64,000 nucleotides of DNA from Akebia trifoliata (taxonomy: Eukaryota > Streptophyta > Magnoliopsida > Ranunculales > Lardizabalaceae), in NCBI GenBank assembly GCA_017979445.1, contig CM030714.1:16983892-17047891 (forward strand). The letters are read 5' to 3'. The notes beneath the pieces were generated by a model. The model made no database searches, had not been told where the DNA came from, and saw only the letters and a list, made by a program, of their open reading frames with translations. Below are positions 43,481-54,425 of this stretch, piece by piece. The position numbers and the translations under genes were made by a program. Numbering within the stretch: position 1 is the first letter of the stretch; each line of letters begins with the position of its first letter.

Positions 43481-45215
43481 TGTAGACACCCCATTTTTGT
43501 ACTCGCCTGATTAATCAACTCGTCAACCCGATCGCAACGATTCCCAATGATGGATGTTATTTTTATTGCTTTATTTTGTTACCAGATGTGTTTCAGAAAT
43601 CCGGATGAGGTATCTCGAATTGACAAAACCTTAGAAAACACGCTACACTAGGAAAATACGACCCCAGAAACATAGAAACCATCATCTTGCAGACCAAAAA
43701 GAAGTTTCACGATAAAAATCACTAAAAATTGAGCAAATTACTAAAATACCCCTAACATCAAAACAACCCTAGAGCCTACGTTACGCTTAGGAAAATCCAT
43801 TCAAACACATAAAATAACAAATCGAAACCAAATAAATCATTTCACCAATTTTCACAGAATTTGATAAAATTACGAAAATGCCCCTCATAAAGTTCATGAC
43901 CATTTCACACAAAAAAATTCATAAATGCACAAACTAATATTTTCATTGAATTTCTTACGAAAAATCGATTCTAAAACATCCCGGAACATTAAAAACCGAC
44001 TTAAAACGTGAAAAGTCCTCTCCGGGGGTAAAACGGTAATTTCACAATTTTCATAATTAAAAAATTTGAAATTAATAAATAAAATATTAAATAATTAAAT
44101 TAAAACATTAATGAAATTAATTTAAAATTTTGAACCAAAGAAATCGATCAATCGGATTTTCAAGTAAAATTGTTGAGGGTTCGTGGGATATTTCTTTAAG
44201 GACCCCTCCATTTGGGGGTCCAAAGAATTAAAGATATTTTAGAGGGGGGTTCTCCAAAAATTAAAAGTAAATCAAGCAAGACTGAAGTCAAGGTATTAAA
44301 GTCAATCAAGTGAAACTAAAGTCAAAATTAAAGTCAATTAAGCAAGACTGAAGTCAAGATATTAAAAGTCAATCAATTAAGACTAAAGTCAAAACATTAA
44401 AAGTCAATCAAATAAGACCAAAAGTCATAATAGAACTCTAATTAATAATAACTCTATCTAATAGAGTTCTAATTAAAAAATAATTCCACCTAAAACAATT
44501 CTAATTAAAACACAACTCTACCTAAAACAATTTTAACTAAAACACAACTCGAATTAAAAGAACTCTAATTAAACACTAACTCTATCCAAATCAACTCCTA
44601 AAAACATCTATAAATAGAGGTGCTCACACCCTATTTTCGTATCAAATCATAAACCCTAAGAGAAGTAGGTCTAAAAGCCCCCTAGCCTCTCATAAACCCT
44701 AGTTTTGGAGCCCCAACTCCTTACCTAACATCCCCCCTTCGATTTTAGCCCAGAAAACACCTAAAAGCCTTTCAAAAACATCCCAAAATCCGTAACAAAC
44801 TTGAAGAGTTCAGATCCAAAAATAAGGAGATACCTTGCCTCGGAGATCCGAAATCAAATCCGGAGACAAAACGAAGCAAGGGAGTACAGTACAAAGAGCT
44901 ATTTTTGTCAGATCTGAGGGAATAAAGTTTGCTATCGGAAAGGTATAAAATTTTTTATTTATTTTTATCTAGGTTTTTAGCAATGTAATTTACTTGGGAA
45001 GTTAGTAGAGACCGGCTTTGGCGGGGCGGGGTTGGTGCCTAACACCTTCCAACCCCGTAACATGATCCCCGAATTCAGTTTTTTCTGTTTCAGATTAGTC
45101 ATTTATCTATTTAGAGTCATTGATCGATTCCTAGACCATAATAACTAGGTGGCGACTCCCAAAACTCAAGGGTCAAAAGCGGATCCGCGCACCTCGCGGA
45201 TCAAGGGCGCTTTCA
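43481..45215 (+). repeat. 3' LTR of element C
   Basis: 1735 bp, TGTAGACACC...GGGCGCTTTCA, followed by TSD GGCAT. TATA box at 44609-44616; U5 hairpin GATCCGCG/CGCGGATC intact. Confidence 0.94.
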
Positions 45216-45880
45216 GGCATTCAAGCAGCTAATGAATTCAGTAAATGTTCTTCATTCTTCTACTTAGTTGATTCCAAATCCCTTCGAGAAGTTTCAATCT
45301 CAGTGCTATACTTGTACTAATGCTAGAACAACCTTGACATATTTTCCTATGTCCTTATTACAGTAGGATCTTGGGATATCAACCATCATAATGCTGATCC
45401 TGATAAAGTATGTTGGAGCAACAATGTCATGTGTTCGTCATTGAGGCCCATTGGGCGTATGTTGGTGACATATACTTTGATATGCATCTTTGCACAACCT
45501 ACTCCACTGAATTTTTCCATTTCTAGCATTACAAACTTCTCTGGTAGATGGATTTTAGGGATTTGATTTAAAACATCTACTCCTACTGTGATTTCATCAA
45601 TCCATTTTATATTTTTCACGGCTGTTTCCAACTGAGTTATTTTATTAGCTAACATTGGATTTTCATTAAAGGGTTCCTCATTTTCGTCAAGCTCATAAAC
45701 CTCATCCAGATTATTAGTGGTGCTACCTTTCGGTCCTTTGTTCCTTTGATCGTCAAGGGGGTTTCTTGTTGATTCAGAAATATGTTATAGCACTTTTACC
45801 TTACTTTTTATGCTGTTCATATCCATTGCAAAGACTGTCAAGATCTTACGAATTTCCACGAGTTTAGATTTAGAAGTCAT
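45216..45880 (-). pseudogene. gag: Element D gag, N-terminal half
   Basis: Start at 45880 (MTSKSKLVEIRKIL), the codon equivalent to 9907 in C. The open piece at 45655-45386 reads MLANKITQLETAVKNIKWID, IHLPEKFVMLEMEKFSGVG, CAKMHIKVYVTNIRPMGLND and LLLQHTLSGSAL, clearly the capsid-like core shared with C. Beyond it several stops occur before the C insertion at 45216. The protein continues at 3303 on the other side of C. Decay is heavier than in C. Confidence 0.85.
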
Positions 45881-46264
45881 TTCTAGCGATTCACTTGGTG
45901 TTGATGTTCTCCCCAAACGAACTGACTCTTGACTCTAAGTAGGTGACGAATGCCTAAGTTTGGGCGTAATAGTATCTTGAAATCCTATCAAAGGTGAATT
46001 AAGAATTGGTGGTAGGTAAATGATCCCTCTTGATAGTATTCATTTTTATTATTATTTTTATAATTGATGAGTTGTGCTGGTCAAACTCATGTTTGATGAG
46101 GTAATTTATTGTTAATTACGACTTTATTTAAAGAGATTTTTAATTAAAATCGTACCAATGAGAAAAATGCAAACACAAAAGAAATGAGGAGACTTTCCTC
46201 TTAAAGCAAAAATGAATCGATCTAGGACCTTACTTTTTCAGGCATGTTCTTCTATTCATTTTTT
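45881..46264 (-). other. Element D spacer between ORF1 and gag
   Basis: About 380 bp without coding potential, in the position of C's 9601-9906. Nothing else seen. Confidence 0.5.
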
Positions 46265-47343
46265 CTACTTCTTGAACGCTTGTTGATCTTTCGATTCAGT
46301 AACCATCCGATGATCCCAAGCTGTAGCTACGCGTTCTACCAAGTGCACAGTCAGCTCCTTAATAGGGTGTCGATTCCTTGGGGGCATTGGGATCCATGAA
46401 GGGAATCCTATCTATCTTGGTATTATCCTTTGGTAATAAAAGGATGTATTCAATAGTCTGGTGAGTGTTACATGATCATATCCCTTCGAAGCAAGCACGG
46501 TGCCTTCATCCATTCTTGATTTCAATCTGTCACAATTTATATCTTATGTAGTCAAATTTGATAGCCAGTCCCTCTAGTCTTCCATGGATGTAAAATTCAC
46601 CAATGTTTCCTTTCTTGTGAATTTTTCCCATTTACTTTTCTTGATTTGTAGGAAATCTACGATGCGAAGTCAGATACATAACCATATATAAAACGAATGT
46701 GGACTTCCTCGAAATCTTGTCCCTTCTGGTGCATTCTCATTAGATAGTCCCTCAAAAATTTTGACGAGTATTGTGGGGACTAGGTTAACCTTATTTTTAA
46801 GTTGTCCGAGAATATTTACGAAGAAGCTTGGCAACTGATAACCCATCCTAATGAAATCGAAAAATATATTGACAATACCCCCAGACATAAGGTAAAATCT
46901 CTGTTTTTCTTGTGAGGTTCTGGAGTAAAATCCCTAGGATTTTTGTGTTCAGGAGTTCGTTGTATTTCTAAAAGTCTCCGCATGTTAAGTAAACCGTAAT
47001 CTGTGAATCTTCTTGCTTTTTTAGGCTTAACTCCTAATCCTTTTGAAAATTCTTTTGTAAACTTTGATTTCAATGGAAGATGAATTATTGAACCCAATGT
47101 ACTTATCCCCATAATACTGTAAAAATCTTCGCGAGTTAGACAAAGTGTGACTGAACCAAAATGGAATACGTAATAGTTTGGGTCCTAGAAATTGGCCATG
47201 CCACATAAGAGGTTTCAATTGACAATCATTGACTTGAAGGAATATATGCTTTGAAGTCCATATGAACCAAAATTGTACTTCTCGACAATGGTGAATGCAT
47301 CTAAGACTCAATCCATCAACAATTGTATATCGTCATAAGCCAT
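46265..47343 (-). pseudogene. Element D ORF1
   Basis: The start at 47343 reads MAYDDIQLLMD and then stops. In shifting frames it continues with VEKYNFGSYGLQSIYSF, LTREDFYSIMGISTLGSIIH, SKFTKEFSKGLGVKPKKARR and NRDFTLCLGVLSIYFSISLG, GSPHSFYIWLC and, near the end, LTVHLVERVATAWDHRM. These align in order with ORF1 of B and C (VEKINFGRFM, PTHEDYCGIMRIS, GYSGELATGLNISKEEAK, YRLCLGILAQYI, GSPYLLYMWLC, LTEKLVHLIEKAWNKR). Shared architecture in three elements of clearly different age shows ORF1 is an ancestral part of this lineage. Many stops; not functional. Confidence 0.78.
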
Positions 47344-48099
47344 CTAATCAAAAAACTAACTCTCATTACTGACATATTAAAAAAACAAGTCAAATCTATT
47401 TTTTGTTTGGTATGATCTTTAATGTGATTCAACTATTTTGATTTAAAGAAAGATCTGATCCATTGAATAGAATTAGTTAGAAAAATAAGTTCAGTTACTA
47501 CATTTGGACCGATTGTACCCAATAAGTTCAAAAAATGATATATCATCTCATTGACATTTTATTAAACCAATTAACTCGATTGACTCATATATTGATTTGA
47601 AAGATCAACTTACCAATCAGGCTAATAGGTTGGAAAGCGATTAGCCAACACAACTTTTCAATTACATTTATTGGGTTGGACCGATATTGCGAGTTCAATT
47701 TGAACAGTGTGGACCGGTCCACCCACTTACCTTTTGGTTAGATTAAATAAAGGCAACTCGGGAGCACTTATGGTTGATTCGAGTCGTGGTCTAGTAGAAC
47801 CGCACCTAAGCTCTAGGCTTACTATATGATTGAGACTAGGTTATGACAAAATTTAGGTCACTTCAGCCCGCAACACCGATATAATATCCCAGTTTTACCT
47901 GGTCAAGTAATACGTGATGCTTTACTTTGATATACCCAAAGGTACTATACTGAAGTTGTAGCGTTCACGGGCGCCCCCCGTGTCCTGAAGGACCAAGTTA
48001 GCTTAGATCCAGGTATTGAGTTTATAAGGATATATCATAATGCAAATATGAGTATGCATGCTCGTGAGTGTGTGCGAAGGGACAATATGCAAATATGAG
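47344..48099 (-). other. Element D leader remnant
   Basis: No gene. GGACCGATATTGCGAGTTC near 47680 and the GAGTCGTGGTC...TCTAGGCTTACTA stretch at 47780-47830 correspond to A's leader (21120-21265). Much of the leader between here and the LTR is missing. Confidence 0.6.
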
Positions 48100-49835
48100 T
48101 ATGCATAACTCCAAAATGGATCGGGTTGGTCCACGAGTAAGAGAAATGGGTAAGGGGTCATATTACGGGTTACGAAAGGTGTTAGGCACCGAATCCGTCC
48201 GATTGATATGATCGGTCTTTACTATGATTCAAACTATCCTATGGTCAATAAGTAAAAATTAAAGTCAAACTAGGGTCTTATCGTTATATATCAAAAGTGT
48301 TAAATGAATCACATGGCTGAAATTCTCCGCAAATATTACATCATTCCTTGAAATCTGCACAAAAGGATAACTATAAAAATTAAATTTCTCAAATTAACAA
48401 TTTGCATTTATTAATTTTTCAAAATAGAATATCATGATTTTAGGAAGGTCACCAAATCAATGAAAAATTTGAATTTACATGAATCTCTAAACTCATGTAA
48501 ACTATGATTTTTTCAAAGTTTTATTTATTACGTGAATTCTTTGAATTTCACATGGTAAAATCCCACGATTGATGAGGCTTACATGGCACCAAAGATTAGT
48601 AAATCTATTTAGTCACATTTTGAAAAGTATGAACTCAATTTTGAATGCTAAGTACAAAGATCAGTGAGTCGATACACATCCCCATTCCATAGAAAAATTT
48701 GATTTTAAACTTTTAATGTACACAAAATCAACGAGTTGACACATTGATAAAAAAAATATAAAAAATCTGATTTCAAACTTTCTATATGCACAAAAATCAG
48801 TGAAATTTTAATCAAAGAAATTTGAATTTTTGAATTGCCACATGCACCAAAATTAGTGAGTTACCCATACATTTTTAATCAACGAGATTTGAGTTTTTTG
48901 AATTGCCACATACATCAAAATCAGTGAATTAACCCATACATTTTTAATCAAAGAGATTTGAATTTTTTGAATCGCCACGTGTACCAAAATCAGTGAGTAA
49001 CCCATATATTTTTAATCAATAAGATTTGAATTTTTTGAATTGTCACGTGCACCAAAATCAGTGAGTTAACCCACGTATTTTTAATCAACGAGATTTGAGT
49101 TTTTATTTTAGATAATCGATTTTTCTTAATTATTTCATTTGAATTCTTTTTTTTTTATTTATATTATTGGATTTTAATTGTTTGATTTTTAATTTAAGTT
49201 TGAGTTTGAGTTTAATTTTATTTTCATTAGATTGAATTTTTAACTTGATTTGATTTTGATATTTCTTACTATTTTCCTAAGAATAAAGGATTCTATGTTA
49301 TATAGTTCATATTGATGGTCATTTTGGTCATGTTTTTTATTTTTCATGAATTACTCTGTTTTCGTCGATTTAGGTCCCGTTAGACTCAAAATTATATTAT
49401 AAGAGCAATGGAAGTACTTTCGAGATTTTTTTGGAGGTCCGAAATTTATGAGGGGTATTTTCGTCATGTTGGTAATTTTTGTAGATTTTTACAAATTTTA
49501 GCATGAGGTTTCTTTCAGTCCCTACATAATTATTTATAAGTCTTAAAGTCGCATTTTCCTAACGTAGCGAGGTCTCTAAGCTATCAAACTGTGTAGCGAA
49601 CCTAAGCGTACGTGCTTACTAAATTAGGTGTAAGGTGTAATGATTCTAAGTATGCGTAAATTTTTATGTCAAGTCGTGACAAGTAGGGGGGTGGAAAGAA
49701 AGAAAAAACTAGAAACAGAAGGAATCAAGAATAGTATTCACAAGCCTTCGAGTTATTTACGCTCATCATTAGGAATTCAAGATAACCGAGTGACGAATCG
49801 TTGAATTAGGTAGATGCAAAAATAGGGTATCTACA
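48100..49835 (-). repeat. Element D 5' LTR, partial and diverged
   Basis: The outer end at 49835 reads TGTAGATACCCTATTTTTGC on the minus strand, a variant of TGTAGACACCCCATTTTTGC. Near the inner end ATTACGGGTTACGAAAGGTG and TTAGGCACCGAATCCGTCCG match the U5-side block of the other LTRs. The final U5 hairpin and CA end are missing. An internal array of about 70 bp units is specific to this LTR. Confidence 0.72.
48780..49105. repeat. ~70 bp tandem repeat inside D's LTR
   Basis: About five units with CACCAAAATCAGTGAGTTAA, CCCATACATTTTTAATCAA and GAGATTTGAATTTTTTGAAT segments. More degenerate copies occur upstream at about 48570-48780. No counterpart in the LTRs of A, B, C or E. Confidence 0.85.
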
Positions 49836-50437
49836 GACTTCAATCTAAATTTTTAACTGGTCAAGATTTTCTACTTTTTTTATCATGTTTTTCTAAGAAG
49901 TAGGGTCTCTTGGTCAAAGTTCGACATTGATGGGCGTTTCGGTCATTTTTGCCATTTGTCATAAATTTCTCTATTTCCATCGATTTGGGTCTCATTAAAT
50001 TCAAAATCGTATTCTGAATGCCATGAAGGTTCTTCCGAGATTTTCAGAGATCCAAAATTTATGAGGGGTATTTTCATCATTTTATTAATCTTTGCAATTT
50101 ATGAATTTTGACATGAGGTTTCTTTCAGTCCCAATGTGATTATTTTTAAGTTTCAAGGTCACATTTTCCTAACGTTGTAATGTCTCTAAGTTATCAAAAT
50201 GTGTAGCAAATCTAAACATACATACTTGCTAAATCGAGTGTAAGGTGTAGCGATCCTAAGCGTGCATAAATTTCTATGTCGAGTCGTAATGAGTAATGAA
50301 GATGGAAAGATTAGAAACGGGAGTAATCGAGGACAGTACTCACAAACTTTCAAGTTCTTTGCGCTCATCATTACGAATTTACTACAATTGGGTGATGAAT
50401 TGTCGAATTAGGTAGATGTGAAAATGGGGTGTCTATA
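49836..50437 (-). repeat. Second LTR terminus related to D's LTR
   Basis: The segment repeats the order of 49290-49835: ATGAGGGGTATTTTC, GACATGAGGTTTCTTTCAGT, ACATTTTCCTAACGTTG, GTGTAAGGTGTAGCGATCCT, and an end GGGGTGTCTATA where GGGGTGTCTACA would be expected. It is an outer LTR end of the same family, truncated where D begins. Either an older insertion that D hit or a duplication. Confidence 0.7.
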
Positions 50438-51019
50438 GCAGGTTAGACGCCTCTATCTTGGTCTGTCCTACTGCTAGGTAGTGTTGGGAATACTAACTTA
50501 CTCATAGTAGCACTTAATTGGCTTGGACACGTGTACGGTTTGAATAACATATTCTTATTATCCTCTACAATTACCCCCTCTCGAGGAAATGCGAAAACTC
50601 GTTGTCTTCTCGAGACATGTATCTTTCTTCAGGTTGGTTGCCATGATCTCCTATCATTACGTCTACTACCAACGAATTGACGAATTAAATACAACATCAT
50701 TTCAAATCTTTTTGGATGGCTGAGGCGAATCATTTTTCATCTATAACCTCTCACGTTCCCCATTAACGTCTCTACTAAATTGAAAGGCTACAATGGTTAC
50801 GCTAGATAGGGCTGTCCTCCTAGGCATACGTCCTCCTTCCTACCCTCCTATAAATAGGGGATTTTCACCACTTTTTCTTTTTACTGTGCTTTTGTCTCTG
50901 CAACTTCATCTCTCTGTGCCTTCAAATTTTTATCTACATTACAATCATTTTTACCTCTCTCAAACTGATGTAATCTTCTCTCTTCTTACCTTCTAATCCT
51001 TTGTGATTTCCAGTTTTCA
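50438..51019 (+). promoter_or_regulatory. Promoter-like region with TATA box
   Basis: TATAAATAGGGG at 50849-50860 is followed by a pyrimidine-rich stretch and, at 51020, an ATG opening a gag-like frame. The region looks like a retroelement U3/leader or an orphan promoter. Nothing else is recognisable in 50438-50790. Confidence 0.45.
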
Positions 51020-51435
51020 ATGTCCATCAACATTGCACAACTTCGTAAGGAACTTTTTACCCCCGCCGTGTTTATCACAGTTTGCAAAAACCCTAACAAC
51101 CCTGACGAATACTGTCAGGGGATATCTTGGTTTACGCCAGCCAACTCAAAATTGGCTTAAGCTTCCCTCTCTCTCCTTTTACCAAGGAGGTGTTGAGCAA
51201 GATCAATCGGTCCCCTAACCAGATGTCAGGCAACTTTTATCGCTTGGTGGAGAATGTGGAGGAAATAGGGATATCCCCCAATGACTTCCTCTCTAGTCAC
51301 AATCTAAAGGCTATTTCCCAGCACACTGGTTATTACTCGCTATCCTCCAAGAGTGTAGTTGTTGTGCTAGTTCCATCTCTTCCCAGTATTGATAAAGGGT
51401 GGAGCAAGGACCCCCTAATCATCTCTGAGAACTAA
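51020..51435 (+). pseudogene. Gag-like N-terminal remnant (unassigned plant retroelement)
   Basis: The frame from 51020 reads MSINIAQLRKELFTPAVFIT and NPDEYCQGISWFTPANSKLA, then stops. A frame change leads to TKEVLSKINRSPNQMSGNFY, RLVENVEEIGISPNDFLSSH, TGYYSLSSKS and LPSIDKGWSKDPLIISEN, where it ends. The KGW......IIS.N ending is reminiscent of plant gag-like/putative transposon proteins with a KGWKxxFFxVSG motif. That comparison is from memory and weak. No downstream domains follow, only a fold-back element. Truncated and frameshifted in any case. Confidence 0.35.
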
Positions 51436-51438
51436 GAG

Positions 51439-51645
51439 TCATGATAACCTTACTATCCTATGTGGCATACTAAATTGACTCCCTTGGTGTGACAAGTTCA
51501 AGAATTGTAGAATTGTTCTCCTCGGGATATGCAACTAGAAGTGCAATAGTGGATCCCGAGGTGTACAAATCTACGATTCTCGAACTTGTCACATCAAATG
51601 AGTCAATTGAAATGCCACGTGGGGTGGGGTAGTGCGATTATCACC
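51439..51645. mobile_element. Fold-back (MITE-like) element
   Basis: An imperfect inverted repeat with arms of about 80-90 bp. The left arm's TGTGGCAT...TTGACTCCCTTGGTGTGACA, AGTTCAAGAATTGTAG and CTCGGGA are mirrored by TCCCGAG, CTACGATTCTCGAACTTGTC, ACATCAAATGAGTCAATT and ATGCCACG on the right. The loop is about 26 bp. No coding capacity. A clear target-site duplication was not identified. Confidence 0.75.
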
Positions 51646-52198
51646 ATTCTTAGGAAAATCTAAATTTCACAGTAAAATCATCAAGAACAAGGAAAAAAAA
51701 AACATTAACTTAAGTTCAAGGGGTATAAACCTAATTAAGCTTGCATTTTGCAAGGGGAAACCTACTATAACCAATTTAATAGGGGGGTATTTCTAAAATT
51801 TCCCTTTTTCTTTTCTTTCTCCGACAACATCATCATCAACAAATTAAAGATTATTTTAAAGGAAAATGGCAGCCTCAAAACCAATTATTCAACTGAGATG
51901 GATCCAGGGATAGTCCCAAAGATTATTTATCAAATTGCATCCCTAATAAATTTGTAGCGATCTGTAGGAAACTTGTGTATTTTCTCTCTATCTCAGCCAT
52001 AAATTTGATGTTGTGCCACAAAAATCATTACTGGTCAGAAAACTGTTGTATTAATAAAGGGAATAAGAAGGGATCCCATTCAATTAACAAATTTCATGGA
52101 TAAAAAAGAATATCAAAACGAATATATATATAATCAATATAAATGTAAATTGTAGAAATTGGGTTTTACGGATAAGCATAATATAATTAATGCGTATT
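51646..52198. other. Intergenic, nothing recognised
   Basis: AT-rich sequence between the fold-back element and the 68 bp duplication. A 69-codon frame at 51748-51957 has no recognisable features. Confidence 0.5.
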
Positions 52199-52334
52199 AA
52201 TAAATAATAAAAAATGAAAAACATCTTAGATATTACCACCATATTCCGAACAACTGATCCGAATGGAATAAATAATAAAAAATGAAAAACATCTTAGATA
52301 TTACCACCATATTCCGAACAACTGATCCGAATGG
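52199..52334. repeat. Perfect 68 bp tandem duplication
   Basis: AATAAATAATAAAAAATGAA...CTGATCCGAATGG occurs twice back to back (52199-52266 and 52267-52334) without visible differences, so the duplication is recent. It lies 350 bp beyond the 3' end of the LEA_2 gene. Confidence 0.92.
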
Positions 52335-52683
52335 AAAACGGTGTTCTCTACTTACCTCTTTTACTAGTGTGTATGTAGGTATATTAGAAATGCCTCTCAG
52401 AATAAATAAATAAAAAATTAATGTTTCTCTCTTATTATATATGAAGCCGGCTCTCCGTTCCTTTCCTCACATTTATACAAACATCACTCTCTTATGTCAG
52501 AATAGACTTTGTCAACCCAAACCTGCCATAAGGTTAATACTATAGCCAACTATTTTGAATCCAAGGAGGCAAATCTAATATATTATATTAGCTAAGGAGG
52601 TATGACAATAAACTCAAAATAAGATTAAGATAATGCTACAAAGTATAAATCCCAAGACAACCAAAGCCTAAAGCTTTTACAAA

Positions 52684-53286
52684 TCACTTGCAAATAATAT
52701 CGTGGGCAGTAGCTTGACTCAGAACATTAATTATCATGGTACAGTTCATTTGCACCGATTTATTTTTCTTCATCATCAACATTAGCGTCACCTTTCCGTC
52801 CAATTTCGTGTAGGCATTAAATGTCAAATTCCCCGAGATTAGATCTCTAGTAAGGTTAGAATTCAAAGTATTAACTGATAACTGAGCCGAATTCACATCA
52901 ATTGTAACATTCATGTTTCGTGTACCTCGTAACTTGGCTTTTCTTGATGGAATTTCTGCCTCCCCAACCTGTTCCCCATTATAAGACAGGGTCAAGGTAC
53001 TGTTACGAAATTTATACTCTCCCCAATTTTTGTTTCTCACACTGACAAGTGTAATCAATTTCATCTCGAAGGCAGGGGTTGAAGTATTACTAGTATTAAA
53101 ATTCTCGATGATTACAGACCTAACTTTGATACGAGGACGTTTCACCTTTAGCACGGTTGTTCCAAGTACTGCGAACACTATCATCTGAAAGACAATGAAA
53201 ATCACGACATATGTGATTATTTTGATCTTTTTCTTCCTTGCGAGTTCCTCTGGTCCCAACATCGCCCTCTCTTCCTCCCTTCCCAT
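52684..53286 (-). CDS. LEA_2 / NHL-type membrane-anchored protein (At1g64065-like)
   Basis: An intact, intronless frame of 200 aa. The first 20 residues are charged and cytosolic (MGREEERAMLGPEELARKKK). Residues 23-46 form one hydrophobic membrane anchor (ITYVVIFIVFQMIVFAVLGT). The rest is a beta-rich LEA_2 domain with the usual KVKRPRIKVRSVIIENF entry, an NKNWGEYKFRNSTLTLSYNG core, then GEAEIPSRKAKLRGTRNM and a C-terminal segment ending in a Cys (NCTMIINVLSQATAHDIICK). Several NxS/T sequons lie after the anchor, fitting an extracytoplasmic face. Families of this kind (NHL/LEA_2) act at the plasma membrane in defence and stress responses; the substrate or partner is unknown. Length is typical. 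ATG at 53286 is the only reasonable start. It is the only intact non-element gene seen. Confidence 0.88.
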   Translation of the reverse strand: MGREEERAMLGPEELARKKKIKIITYVVIFIVFQMIVFAVLGTTVLKVKRPRIKVRSVIIENFNTSNTSTPAFEMKLITLVSVRNKNWGEYKFRNSTLTLSYNGEQVGEAEIPSRKAKLRGTRNMNVTIDVNSAQLSVNTLNSNLTRDLISGNLTFNAYTKLDGKVTLMLMMKKNKSVQMNCTMIINVLSQATAHDIICK

Positions 53287-53389
53287 GGTGTATTCTTAAA
53301 TGGAGGAAAGGATTTTCTTCTTCTTCTCCTTTTCTTTTGGACGAAAGAAACTTGTTAAGTCGTTGATGGTAATTGTGGGTTTGTTATCT

Positions 53390-53419
53390 GTTATTTATAT
53401 ATATATATATATATATATG
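53390..53419 (-). promoter_or_regulatory. TA microsatellite / TATA region upstream of the LEA_2 gene
   Basis: A (TA)n run at 53397-53418, with TATATAAATA on the minus strand at its gene-proximal end, lies about 105-130 bp before the ATG, where a core promoter is expected. The TATA box may lie within the microsatellite, so its length could affect expression. Confidence 0.45.
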
Positions 53420-54420
53420 ACTTAATGGCATAGTGCACACTAAGTGATGTGATTTGAATTATTTTTCTATGAAGAATGTTGAATGGAAATTTCCATTGAT
53501 GTAATTTTTTTCAATTAAACGCGTCTTCTGCGTACAGTTTGGTCTTCTAGATGCTTTGATATTTCAAAGTCAATAATAAATCATAGAAACTTCTGACGTG
53601 TTGATGCATTCAACTCAAATCAGAATCGCCTTAGTCAACTCATATCCTCGAAAGAGTCATGTAATGAAACGGGATAAGGAACATATAATGTTGGAATCAA
53701 CAGTTGAGATGGGAAGTTATTCACCACGGATTCAGTATGCAAATCATCTAAAGGAAATGCGTTTTATACATGAGGAAACCTGCCGTATGGGGTCGGTCAT
53801 AAATACCTGGGTTGTGAGCTGTTCATGCCAAATGTTTCCATGTAACCCACAGTTCTAAAACTCGGTTCGACTCGATTGTCCATATAATGGATTCTACTTG
53901 AAGGAATGGTATAAAAATGTATTAATTTTATAAAATTAAAATAAATATTTATATTTTCAAATTAACTAAAATTTTATATTCTATTCTCCATAAAAAAATG
54001 GACATTTCCAAGACATTTGTCTCGGTTTAAATTCCTATTTCACCGTATCTAGTAAATAATAATGTTATGCCTTGAAATATTGTGTTGCATGTTCTACCAT
54101 GTTAAATAGACATAATTACATAAAATAGAGCATTTATTAGGATTTTGATTACGCGTTTATTCACCGTGCTAGTCAAAAAGTAAATCATCCAGAATAAGCA
54201 CGAAATTGTTCAAATGACCTTGCATTGCAAACAATAGAGCAAAGGAAGAAGTCCAATAGAAGACTAGCCTCACCGTGGCACAATGGATAGAAGATGTGTC
54301 CTAAAATTTTGTGACACCTCTTCCTACATGAAATTGGATTGATTGATAGCGGTGTCTCTAGAAGGATTCTTCCAAATCTCGTCTTTTCTATAAATAGGCC
54401 CCTTGCCTAAGAAAGGAAAG
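53420..54420. other. Intergenic, no confident gene
   Basis: An 86-codon plus-strand frame (53598-53858) is open but has no recognisable domain and no homologue I know. A tRNA-like A-box string (GTGGCACAATGGATAG near 54274) lacks a B box. Otherwise AT-rich sequence. Confidence 0.45.
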
Positions 54421-54425
54421 GTTTC

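Larger units (their letters stand above)
3309..45215 (+). mobile_element. Element C: full-length Ogre/Tat-like retrotransposon hosting elements A and B
   Basis: Two direct LTRs (3309-5030 and 43481-45215, both TG...CA) enclose a PBS, a long leader, ORF1, gag, protease, G-patch, RT, RNase H, additional RNase H, integrase, a repeat-bearing 3' UTR and a PPT. A perfect TSD flanks the whole. Subtracting A, B and their two 5 bp duplications leaves about 17.35 kb, within the size range of Ogre elements. The upstream ORF1, dual RNase H and tRNA-Arg-like PBS support placement in the Tat/Ogre group. Coding regions contain scattered stops and frameshifts, so the element is dead but quite well preserved. 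Confidence 0.93.
45216..49835 (-). mobile_element. Element D, upstream part (5' LTR, leader, ORF1, gag start)
   Basis: Minus-strand continuation of D across the C insertion. Going left from 49835 it has a partial 5' LTR, a short leader, ORF1 and the N-terminal half of gag, in the same order as C and B. It is strongly diverged, with a deletion between leader and LTR that removed PBS and U5. Confidence 0.8.

Noticed and set aside
53598..53858. 86-codon plus-strand frame upstream of the LEA_2 gene
   Set aside because: No domain, no homologue recognised, no promoter evidence. An open frame of this length is expected by chance.
54265..54300. tRNA-like string GTGGCACAATGGATAG, possible SINE or tRNA
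   Set aside because: An A-box-like match only. No B box, no cloverleaf, no tail typical of a SINE.
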